Shown here: positions 56,182 through 64,000 of the stretch, piece after piece
Numbering within the stretch: the first letter of the stretch is position 1
Layout: every line of letters begins with the position of its first letter
NCBI RefSeq assembly: GCF_013368755.1
Contig: NC_049563.1
Location: forward strand, 868,001 to 932,000
DNA: 64,000 bases
Direction of reading: 5' to 3'
Source of the DNA: Talaromyces rugulosus
Taxonomy: Eukaryota; Ascomycota; Eurotiomycetes; Eurotiales; Trichocomaceae
The notes under the pieces: model-generated
What the model saw: only the letters and a program-made list of their open reading frames with translations
Told to the model about the DNA's origin: nothing
Database searches by the model: none
Program-made: the position numbers and the translations under genes

Positions 56182-57721
56182 GGTCGACTGTCACCCATGC
56201 AGTGGTGTACACACACATGTATACAAATAAACTATTCGCAGTATGCATTACTAGTAATATAAATTAGGATCAACTGCGTGAAACTGGCTAGTGAATATTA
56301 ATAGACTCGGCGAATGACACGAAAGAGCGCCCAGTTCTGACTCGCAGAGTACTGATCAATCATCTGCATATATGATATTTACAGCTACGGCATAACACTG
56401 CATAACACGCACAGTATAAAAAGAAAAAAGCTTCCTTCAGCTGGAATTCTAAATTGGGCTAGCGCACCCGCTAGGATTTACGTACTAGACCCTGATAGGA
56501 ATAGCGGTGGCTTGTTCCAGGCTTTTCGTGGTCACCTGCCAGCCCTGGCGGGGCGGTGAGGCAGCCAGCCAATGGGCTGCGCGGGCGGGCACATGACGGG
56601 GCCCGCTTAAGGCTGTGAGTCAGCGGCAAATGTCAAGACTCAAAGGCAGGTCCGATCGGAGACGGAAGATCCTGCGGTGTCCACGTGACGCAGGCGGCAA
56701 GGGATGAAATTTGCCACCGCATAGCACAACATGCAATAGTCGTAGTACGTACTAGTAGAAACGATCCTACGAGGCTGAGACGGTGGCAGGGCAGGGTCTA
56801 ACTTCTCAGTCCTCAAATATGGAGTCGTCGCATCGGGCGTGGCTCTACTGCAGGCCAAGACGTCATTGATTGGGCGGTGGGCAAGAGCCACCTGCAGCCG
56901 GCTCCAAGCCGAATCCGCAAAGGCCCAAAGCGCCAAAGAGCGGTCGCATTTGTTAGCGATGTTCGTGCCTGGTTCTGATCGGGGGATTCAGGGGCCGATA
57001 CAAACATATAGAATGTTCTGCCAGCCTCTGGCGAGCCCGCAGCCAGCAAGGCAGCCGTCGCCGCATGCGGCCTAGCGCACCTGGCCCAAAAGAGACCTGT
57101 TTGTTTGGCTGCCTCGAGTCAACGTCGGTAAACGTCATAAGTGCCGCCCCTAAAATGCTGCGCACCACAACCGCCGCCTATAATTGGCATACTTTGTTTT
57201 CGGGCCCGCTCTTTTTGGCTGTCTCATTGGCTGTGCTGCATATCCGACGATGCCTAGTGCCGCGCTAGTGAACCACCGACGTCTGGCTCGTTTCTGCATC
57301 GGCTGCTAGTCTGTCGGATTGACATCCTGATTGGCTGTCATATGTGGGTCGGCAGCGCCAATGGTCTCATAAAGGTGGATCTCCGTACAAGCGCGTACTC
57401 AATACGGATCGCCCTCTCCACGCAAGCCACCCCGTATTGCCGTAACAAGCCAAACAGCGACACCGCCCTTGCTGCAGCGACACGTCTCATTCGGCCACCC
57501 ACGGGGAGCTTCCCCACTCGTCCCAGTGGGACCAGTGGGCCCCGCAGGCTTTTTGCCTCTGGCTCGTTCTGGTGCTTACGCTGGCTGCGCTTTTCCTGCC
57601 CCAACGCCCATCCATGCCCACACACCCAATAATTAACTAGCTTTCCCTTCCACCCTCGCTCTGTCCCGCCATCGACGATTTTCGACTCTTCCTCCATCCC
57701 ACACACAACCCACCACCACCA

Positions 57722-57759
<38 letters not shown>

Positions 57760-57898
57760 ACTTGCTTTCTCCTTCTTCCACTACTTGCTTCCAACTCGAC
57801 TCACTTAATTTCCTTGTCTCAACTTCTGTCTCTACTCGTGCATACCCAACTTCTGTTCTTTGCGCTCTTTGTTTTGTTCCGCCAAACAACCAGCAGCC
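56182..57898. other. Long upstream region (1.7 kb) of the His/Gln-rich gene
   Basis: No coding gene is seen. GC-rich with several CCAAT/ATTGG words between 56500 and 57350. A pyrimidine-rich block with a (CT)14 repeat precedes the start codon, typical of a leader or core promoter of a strongly or developmentally expressed fungal gene (inference). Confidence 0.5.
57724..57752. repeat. (CT)n microsatellite in the leader/promoter
   Basis: About fourteen tandem CT units, 147-175 bp before the ATG at 57899. Pyrimidine tracts in this position are common near fungal transcription starts. Confidence 0.85.
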
Positions 57899-58614
57899 AT
57901 GGCCTCGACATACTTCTACGGTCACCACCAACAGCACCACCAGCAACAGCATCACCACCAGCAGAGCCATGCTGTCAATGCTCACCTGCAATCCAACAAC
58001 CACCACGGCGGTCGCCGGAGGGCTCCGCGAGTGGCCTCGCAGAACGCTCAGCGCCAGTTCCGCGGCGTCAAGAGCATGAGGGAACTCGCCGAGGCTCCCA
58101 CCGTGACTGCTTTCCGTCTGCGCTTCGAGGCTGGTCGCTCGTTTGACCTGGACGATGACTTGGAGTTCTGCCCCAACCTGCTCACAGAAGACGATGTTTG
58201 TTGGCCCAACCCCCGTCGATCAAACGACAGGCCGTGTTCGCTCAAATAAGCGTTCTTTTCAAGTAATTCGATGCTGACTTACATGACCAGCTACACTCAA
58301 TCCACTCCTCCGTCTCGGACCGATCGTCTCTGTCGAGCGGATCTCCAGACTCATCCCCTTTGCAGCACCAGATCCAGCCCGCCCAGCAGGTGACGCCAAG
58401 CATTTCTCTTTCTCCCGGCCCGTCAACATCCTACGTCAACAACGTTGCCGCGGCCACCATGAGCAATAATATTAATGCCATGCACTTCCAGCAGCCTGCG
58501 GCTGCCCGTGCGAGGAAAGTCATTCCTATTATCAACCCCCAGACTGGCACTACCATGTCCAGTCCCCCTACCTCCATCAACCCAGGTATGGTGCAGGCCC
58601 AGCGACGGTGGTAA
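57899..58614 (+). CDS. His/Gln-rich protein, conserved-looking, unknown role
   Basis: Exons 57899-58195 and 58291-58614 join in phase (GAT|GTTTGT...GACCAG|CTA) to give 206 aa. The N-terminus is extremely His/Gln-rich (about residues 8-40). The best-ordered part is RQFRGVKSMRELAEAPTVTA followed by FRLRFEAGRSFDLDDDLEF, CPNLLTEDDLHSIHSS. Ser/Pro-rich, probably disordered sequence follows with ARKVIPIINPQTGTTM near the end. No enzyme motif or membrane segment is present. The gene has unusually long upstream (1.7 kb) and downstream (about 1.35 kb) gaps, as often seen with regulatory genes. I do not recognise the family; a transcription- or cell-cycle-related regulator is possible but not shown. 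Confidence 0.75.
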
Positions 58615-59972
58615 AACCCCCGCCCCTTTTGAAAGTTGTTCCGGATCCAAGTATCCCTTCATGAGGCATGTCTCTTTTTTTGCTCGTATTTTCCCGCCGT
58701 CGCTGGCTTCGTCTGCATCGTACTGGGTTGGTTTGTTTTCCTTGGACCTGATGGGGAATACCCGCATCGACAATTGTATATATTTTATTTGATGACGACG
58801 AAAATCTTCTTCTCTTTTAGACCTGCGATGGTTTTTTCAGAGCGAGACGTCAAAAAAACCTTTTTTCCTGATTGTCAGCGACAGCGAGCATTTTCGACAT
58901 TTATTTTTTTTACGACTCGGTACCGGTGTCTATTTTTGAAATTTCATCTTCGGAAGGGAAATATACCAAAAACTCGTTTTCTTATCGGCCTGGTGCACGA
59001 CTTTTTGCTACGGTGTATAGAAAGCCCGGTGGTGCTTGCCATTATGTTTAATATCACAGCGCATGCCTCAGTGGGAGTTTTGTTTAATATATTTGACATG
59101 GGGGTCTGGACAACTTTTGAAATGTGGGATGCCACTTGCTACGATAACTCTTTTTTTATCGCCTTTTTATTCTTGTCATGTTCTCATTTTACCTTGGTTT
59201 TTATTTTTTTCCATTACTGGTTGGGGTTGGAATGGGTTCTTGCGATTTCGATTTTCCTTGGGACTAGACGGAAACGATACGAATGTCTGCATTGTTGGGT
59301 TGTGATTATTTCTTTATTTCAGCATCTTGTCTCGATATCTGGGCACCGGACCAGCCCTCGCTGTTTATTTTGTTGTTACTTCACTTCTCATGTTTTTTAT
59401 CTACGCGTATATCCATTGGGTTGGGATTGGCGGTTGGGGTGATCTATGTATGGGCTGGTTGAAAGAAACGCCCAGGTGGAGCGGAGTTCACTGCTGGGTT
59501 TCATATACCGAATATATATGGTCATATTTGATTTTTTACCTTCATGTATTGGTTGCATAATCCTGTTCGATCGTTTTTAGTTTTCTTTGTCGATACTGTT
59601 GGACTGGGTCCGAATAGAACAAACTTATTAAGTTGTGACACGCAAGCAGTAATGATATTAATTACTATTAGTTAACTCGGGAGCAATCGTAGCTTTGACG
59701 TCATCGATCCCAGCCCCACTTTCGACCCAGTGATTCATGGCGATGCTCTGTCGAGTTATTTTATAAGAGATTGTGAATTATTAATCTGTTGTCAGCTAAT
59801 AATTCAAATACCTTTTATCACTGTATAAATATTGTTGTTGATGTTGAAGTGGTTGACTCCGACATTGAAACATTCTCTCTCTCTACAAGTGATATATATA
59901 TCTCAGAACGACATACCCCAACGAATCGAGTGAACACCCAAATTTTAAAAAGATACATTGATACATATCAAA
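58615..59972. other. Long T-rich downstream region, no supported gene
   Basis: About 1.36 kb. The plus strand is strongly T-rich (58660-59560) and so holds an uninterrupted 268-codon frame of Phe/Leu/Cys/Trp-rich composition. It looks like untranslated or intergenic DNA, probably including a long 3' UTR of the His/Gln-rich gene. Confidence 0.5.
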
Positions 59973-60401
59973 ATGCCTTCTCTCTCACTCACTCGCACCC
60001 TCCTGCGTCCCCTCGCAACTTCTTCTTCCTCAACCTGTTCCTCGTCCATTTCATTCTCAACCTCTTCGATCCGCCAAGCCCTCAAAGAAGGCGATGCCAG
60101 TACGTCAATCCCCCCCCATACGACATGTTCAACAATCATGCCATACATGCAGAAACCAGTGCTAACAGATAAAAAAAAAAAAGACAGAGACAAAGAACAC
60201 ATAAGCCAAGAATACGAAAGCGTCAAAAACGAAAACCTGCGCAATGCCAAAGAAGGCAAAGGAGGCTGGAAAAACGAGCTGGCGAGCGAGAGCGAGGCTA
60301 GCGTGAAAGCGGATCGCGGCGAGACGGGCATAAATATAAATTTGCAGGAGGAGATCAAGGTCAAGGAGAAGAAGACTGAGGTTAATAAGGGGGGAAAATA
60401 A
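59973..60401 (+). CDS. Small mitochondrial-type protein
   Basis: Exons 59973-60099 and 60184-60401 encode 114 aa. The N-terminus MPSLSLTRTLLRPLATSS is Arg/Ser/Leu-rich without acidic residues, a good mitochondrial presequence. The mature part is small, charged and helical: EHISQEYESVKNENLRNAK then EGKGGWKNELASESEASVKA, a motif I associate with a widespread uncharacterised fungal mitochondrial protein family. It ends in Lys-rich sequence. The intron ends in a poly-A run followed by G (AAAAAG|ACAGAG), and the frame fits only there. Function is unknown; likeness to ATPase inhibitor proteins is only in size and charge. Confidence 0.7.
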   Translation: MPSLSLTRTLLRPLATSSSSTCSSSISFSTSSIRQALKEGDASTSIPPHTTCSTIMPYMQKPVLTDKKKKDRDKEHISQEYESVKNENLRNAKEGKGGWKNELASESEASVKADRGETGININLQEEIKVKEKKTEVNKGGK

Positions 60402-60668
60402 TCGGAATCATGTCAAGAAATGAATAACTTCAAACTGCGTTGAAGGGGATATAGGAAGGACTACCTATGGATTTGTGAATGTCAATGTATAATGTATATA
60501 GCAGATTGAAGACATTAACCCAAAGTCTATTTACTGCTCATTCATTCAATGTTCACCAATCAAAGACTAAGGAGCGCGTGGTATGGTATCTCGATGATAC
60601 GATAGTATAAACACCCACCCAAACGCCAAACTCATAAAAACACGAACACGAGGAAAAAAAAAAATAGA

Positions 60669-61457
60669 CTACTTCAGAATAACAATCAAAATAACCAAGA
60701 TAATAATCAACCCCACAATCGTCATCAAACTCCAGTTATCCCCCGCCTTTCGTCGGATCTTGTCTAAGCGGCGTCGAGCCGTATCGATCCGGCCCTGATG
60801 CCGGTCGACGTTATTGTCGACATCGTCCAACAGCGCAACTTGTCCCTCTAGCTCATCGCCGATCTGGATACTCAGTTGATGTTGACGTCCAATCGACTCG
60901 CCCAGCGAGTCGAGATGAGTATCCTGCTCACGCAAGACTTGCTGATGGTGCTCGTGGATCTGCTGGTTGCTCAGCCCGCTGGCATCCAGGCCCTGATCGG
61001 GCGACGGCTCGTCTCGGTATGGCCGGAGAAGGGCGGCTCGGTTGGCCTCGTGTTCTTCATCGACAGGATCTGCGTCTGTAAACCGCACCGACTTGGACAC
61101 GGGATGCTGGGGCACCGGTTGCTGCAGGTTAGTTCCGCGCGTGGCGTGTGCAAAGTCTGGCGCCAGCAACGGATCGTTGGGCACCCTGGTGGTATCGGTC
61201 GGTCGGTCTTCGCCGTAGAATTGCGATGCCAGATCGCCGTACTGGTTGCGAAGATTCGTCACCTGGTCCTGCGCATCCGCGTCCAGATTGCTGTCATTCT
61301 CTAACCCTTCGAGCCCATCACGTAACGATTCGAGCGACCGAGAAATCTCTCCGTCTTGTGTATTTGGCTCCAAGTCTAGCGAAATGGCCCGCTGCCGTTC
61401 GAGAAGCGACAGCTTGATGTGGTCTGCAAGGAGGAACAGCTGAGACGGATTGGTCAT
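60669..61457 (-). CDS. SYN8: Syntaxin-8-like SNARE (Qc)
   Basis: Tail-anchored SNARE for endosomal/vacuolar fusion. A single exon encodes 262 aa, starting MTNPSQLFLLADHIKLSLLE; an ATG 63 bases upstream (61520) is less likely. The N-terminal region is helical. The SNARE motif lies in about 185-245: ESIGRQHQLSIQIGDELEGQ then VALLDDVDNNVDRHQGRI and DTARRRLDKI, with Gln of the EGQ segment at the probable central (zero) layer. A C-terminal anchor of about 18 hydrophobic residues (SLMTIVGLIIILVILIVIL) ends the protein at Lys. The phrase GRQHxLSIQIGDEL matches Syn8-type Qc SNAREs. The middle segment is Pro/Asp-rich and variable. Confidence 0.85.
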   Translation of the reverse strand: MTNPSQLFLLADHIKLSLLERQRAISLDLEPNTQDGEISRSLESLRDGLEGLENDSNLDADAQDQVTNLRNQYGDLASQFYGEDRPTDTTRVPNDPLLAPDFAHATRGTNLQQPVPQHPVSKSVRFTDADPVDEEHEANRAALLRPYRDEPSPDQGLDASGLSNQQIHEHHQQVLREQDTHLDSLGESIGRQHQLSIQIGDELEGQVALLDDVDNNVDRHQGRIDTARRRLDKIRRKAGDNWSLMTIVGLIIILVILIVILK

Positions 61458-62205
61458 GCTGGATGTTTTGTTGTTCTTGGTGCAGATACCAATAGTAGTA
61501 CTAATAGAAAACCGATGCACCTAGTGTTCGGAGATGCCGTACCGAAGAATGCTGAAAATCTAGACCGGGCTGAAGAGAATGCTACAGGACTTCTGGTTCC
61601 TGGTTTAAAGCTGGTCTGGATCTGAAACGAGGGCGGATGGGGATGGACTCTGCTGCCAGGCTGCCAGGCTGCCGCGATCTGCTGTGGCTTGGCAATGTGG
61701 CTGAGGAATGGGGGCTCGATGCGGTTGTTATGCGATGAGATTCGACTGGCCTGGAGCGAGCGAGCAGTGCTGGAATGTGAGTCCGATGCAGCGAGATGGG
61801 ATGGTGATGATGTTGATGATGATGTAGCAGAGAGAAAGCGCGGCAGGTCCGACTCCCGATTCGCGGGTGCAGCAGGAGCCGGACGGAAGTGAGAGCCTAG
61901 GCTATTCTCGCCGCATCTTCTACAACTACTTCCAGCAACCACACTTCTTACACCCCTTGCCTGCATGCCTTGTCACGGCCAAATCCACCCCCCGATCGAC
62001 GTCTACCGCAAGAGGCGTCTGTTTCAGCTGTCACCCCTATTATTTCTCGAGAAGCTTGGCGATCGGCCTATCGGGCTTCACGTTTCACCCCGCCTGGGCC
62101 AGCCTTCTTGTGTGACAATCCATTGCGAAAAAGGGGCTGGCTAGCTAACTAGCTGACTCGGAATATCCTCGTATATATAAATAAGGGCAGCTCGCCCGTC
62201 CACCC
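61458..62205. other. Divergent intergenic region SYN8-like / RING protein
   Basis: About 750 bp between divergent genes. Contains a GATGATGTT-type trinucleotide repeat near 61803-61826. No gene. Confidence 0.5.
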
Positions 62206-63631
62206 ATGGCGTCCATGGATATTGGCGAGCTGGTCAGCCTCATGGACTTGAATGGCGGGGCAGAGGAGGTGGTCGACCTCCGAGCACTGGACTATGTTTC
62301 CAAGTATGACGAGCATCTCATGTGCCCGATATGCCACTGTCCATTCATCCGGCCGCTGCGACTGCGCTGCGACCATGTCTTTTGCCAAAAGTGCTTGAAT
62401 GAGGCCATCACATCTACGACATCGGACCCGCATAGCTTCCGCTGTCCGTCATGCCGCTCTCACGCCCGCGAGATATTCGGCAATGTTCCGCGGCTGCTGA
62501 TCAACATGTGCGACGATATCCGAGTCCGCTGTCCTTATTCGGACGAGGGCTGCAAGGAAATAATGCCCCGCGGACACGTCCAGCTGCATGTCGACAAGTA
62601 TTGCGACTCTAAACTGATGGACTGCCCGGTCTCGACCTGCACGCAACAGACCCGCAAGAAAAACTTGAGCGCCGACGGGAAATGCATGCACACTGTTTTG
62701 AAGTGCGAGGCGTGTGACGAAGACATAGTAGAGCAGGATTTGGAGGTTAGTTAGTGGTTATGGTTGGTGTTGAAGAATCTATGCTAATCATCAATGTCAC
62801 CTGCAGGAGCATCAAAACGAACACTGTCCAAGTTTGCGCACAAACTGCCCCGACTGTGACGCTTTGTTATTCGTTAGTGCCTTGGAAGAGCACGTGGATA
62901 CATGTCCAGAGGCTATCCACGAATGTCAAGCATCAAAATACGGATGTAGCGCCAGGTTGAAGCGGTCTGAATTGACAGTCCACGAACGAAGCTGTCCGTT
63001 AATCACCATGGGCCCGTATATCGAAGCCCAGAACTCGCGCATTGACTCGCTCGACATGACGATACGACAGCTGCGTCAGAGAAACGAAATCCTAGAGGAC
63101 GGAATCTCAAACATCCGCTCGACTCTGGTGGAAAGCACCCAGCTTACGCCTGAAAGCCGGCAATCGCCAAGTGGAAATGAGAGTCATCCTCACCCTGAGA
63201 GCGGGGAGGCTGAACAGGGTGACCGCTCATCTAACTTGTCGTCCACAACGACGATGACTTATCTATTATCTCTACACGAGTCCCTACGCGAAGAAGTTTC
63301 GAGACTTTCGCACGCCATCACCGATCTGGACGCCCGAGCTAGCATGGCCATTTTGAACGAGAGCATGCGAATTAAAGAAGACATGGCCCACACTAGCGCT
63401 GCCATCAACACAATCCGCATGCAGATCCACTGGCTGTTGAATCCCCGGCTGCAGCAGGGTCATCGGTTTGCCTCTGCAGCGGGCAGCAGCAGCAGCACAA
63501 CAAGTACTGGCCAAGGAGCTGGCACAGCAGCCGGGCCGAGTTCAGGGCCAGCATCACGATTTGCTTATAACACCGAAGGTATTCCACCTCGGCGATTGAG
63601 CGACAGTGGTCGCGAAGGGACAAAATTGTAG
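62206..63631 (+). CDS. RING finger and TRAF-type zinc-finger protein, probable E3 ubiquitin ligase
   Basis: Exons 62206-62745 and 62807-63631 encode 454 aa. The N-terminal RING (about 40-84) is complete: CPICHCPF, LRCDHVFCQKCL and FRCPSCR. TRAF-type zinc fingers follow (about 105-265), for example VRCPYSDEGCKEIMPRGHVQ, HVDKYC, LMDCPVSTC and HECQASKYGCSARLKRSEL. A coiled-coil region (IDSLDMTIRQLRQRNEILED) and a further helical region with SLHESLREEVSRLSHAI come next, with a Ser/Gly/Ala-rich tail. This architecture (RING, zf-TRAF, coiled coil, but no MATH domain) fits TRAF-like E3 ligases such as those found across ascomycetes. The only intron is phase 0. Substrate and partner E2 are unknown. 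Confidence 0.9.
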
Positions 63632-64000
63632 TTATTTTTTCCCTTCTCAATTTGCTCGCGTGTTTCGCTCTTCGTTTTGCAGATTGCTGGCGTTCGGGGT
63701 GTATTAGGCTGGATTACAATACCCCATTGTGTCGAGTAGACGCTTGCTACTCAGACTGTACTACAAATACATGTAATGATAATGAATGGACCGACATCTA
63801 TAAATTCATAGGCCACAGTAATAAAAATCATATAGTGATTTATAGATTCTAGTATAAAAAGGCACCACGTGATCTTCCCCGCCCTGCGGTTGGGCGCCGT
63901 GATTGGCGTCCGTGGGCGAACCCACAACAAGCCCGCCAGCCCTCGTCATCGGATCAAAGATTGCAGACTTTCTCCGCCAACAGATTGACCCAAGTGTTGA
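63632..64000. other. Intergenic region at window end
   Basis: About 370 bp with AT-rich sequence followed by GC-richer sequence, probably the start of the next gene's upstream region, which lies outside the window. Confidence 0.4.

Noticed and set aside
58636..59442. 268-codon plus-strand open frame
   Set aside because: Composition (Phe, Leu, Cys, Trp) follows directly from a T-rich strand; no domain, no good start context, and other frames there are also nearly open.
1..64000. CRISPR arrays, bacterial operons, intact transposons, viral genes
   Set aside because: No regularly spaced repeats, no Shine-Dalgarno-led gene runs, no transposase, integrase or reverse transcriptase frames were found on reading through the window.

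Overview
The window looks like nuclear chromosomal DNA of a filamentous ascomycete. Genes carry many short introns (about 44-90 nt, GT...AG with CTAAC-like branch sites). The protein families also fit: Zn2Cys6 regulators, RTA1 proteins, a PNP-NACHT-ankyrin NLR-like protein, a fungal GILT-like reductase and an atypical hexokinase. The overall look suggests Eurotiomycetes (Aspergillus/Penicillium/Talaromyces type); that placement is inference, because no marker gene was compared. I rebuilt exon structures by hand from splice signals, reading phase and family knowledge. Every multi-exon model listed closes in frame unless stated.

Left part (1-24.9 kb), accessory in character: a Zn2Cys6 regulator (660-2446, -), a glutathione S-transferase with a GC-AG intron (3103-3857, +), a poorly defined hypothetical gene (4.1-5.4 kb), an I78-type peptidase inhibitor (5619-6049, +) tail-to-tail with a large Thr/Gly-repeat subtilase (6211-9579, -), an aldehyde dehydrogenase (10304-11836, -), a degenerate tandem repeat (12.2 kb), a 1,489-aa PNP-NACHT-ankyrin protein (13247-17769, +), a second Zn2Cys6 regulator (18577-19894, -), two head-to-head RTA1 paralogues (20585-22892), and a phosphotransferase-like pseudogene killed by in-frame stops (23356-24174). 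Several AT-rich stretches separate these genes.

Middle (25-43 kb): a small zinc-binding-type protein, a TMEM19/DUF92 membrane protein, a small Cys-tipped protein, an acidic nuclear-type protein, the TFIIA small subunit (TOA2), an atypical hexokinase, a membrane-anchored GILT-like thiol reductase, a hypothetical protein, an MFS transporter and an intron-containing tRNA-Lys(CUU).

Right part (43.4-64 kb), mostly conserved housekeeping genes: a gamma-tubulin complex component of GCP4 type, ubiquitin-activating enzyme UBA1, an ECM4/omega-type glutathione transferase, a Ca2+-regulated mitochondrial carrier (SAL1/SCaMC type), cyclin C (SSN8), a His/Gln-rich protein with very long flanking regions, a small mitochondrial protein, a SYN8-type SNARE and a RING/TRAF-zinc-finger protein.

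There is no sign of an operon, secondary-metabolite cluster, CRISPR array, virus or intact transposon. The most notable items are the protease/protease-inhibitor tail-to-tail pair, the NLR-like gene, the phosphotransferase pseudogene whose stops look like TGG-to-TAG changes, the RTA1 head-to-head pair, and two GC-AG introns each forced by reading frame and family conservation.
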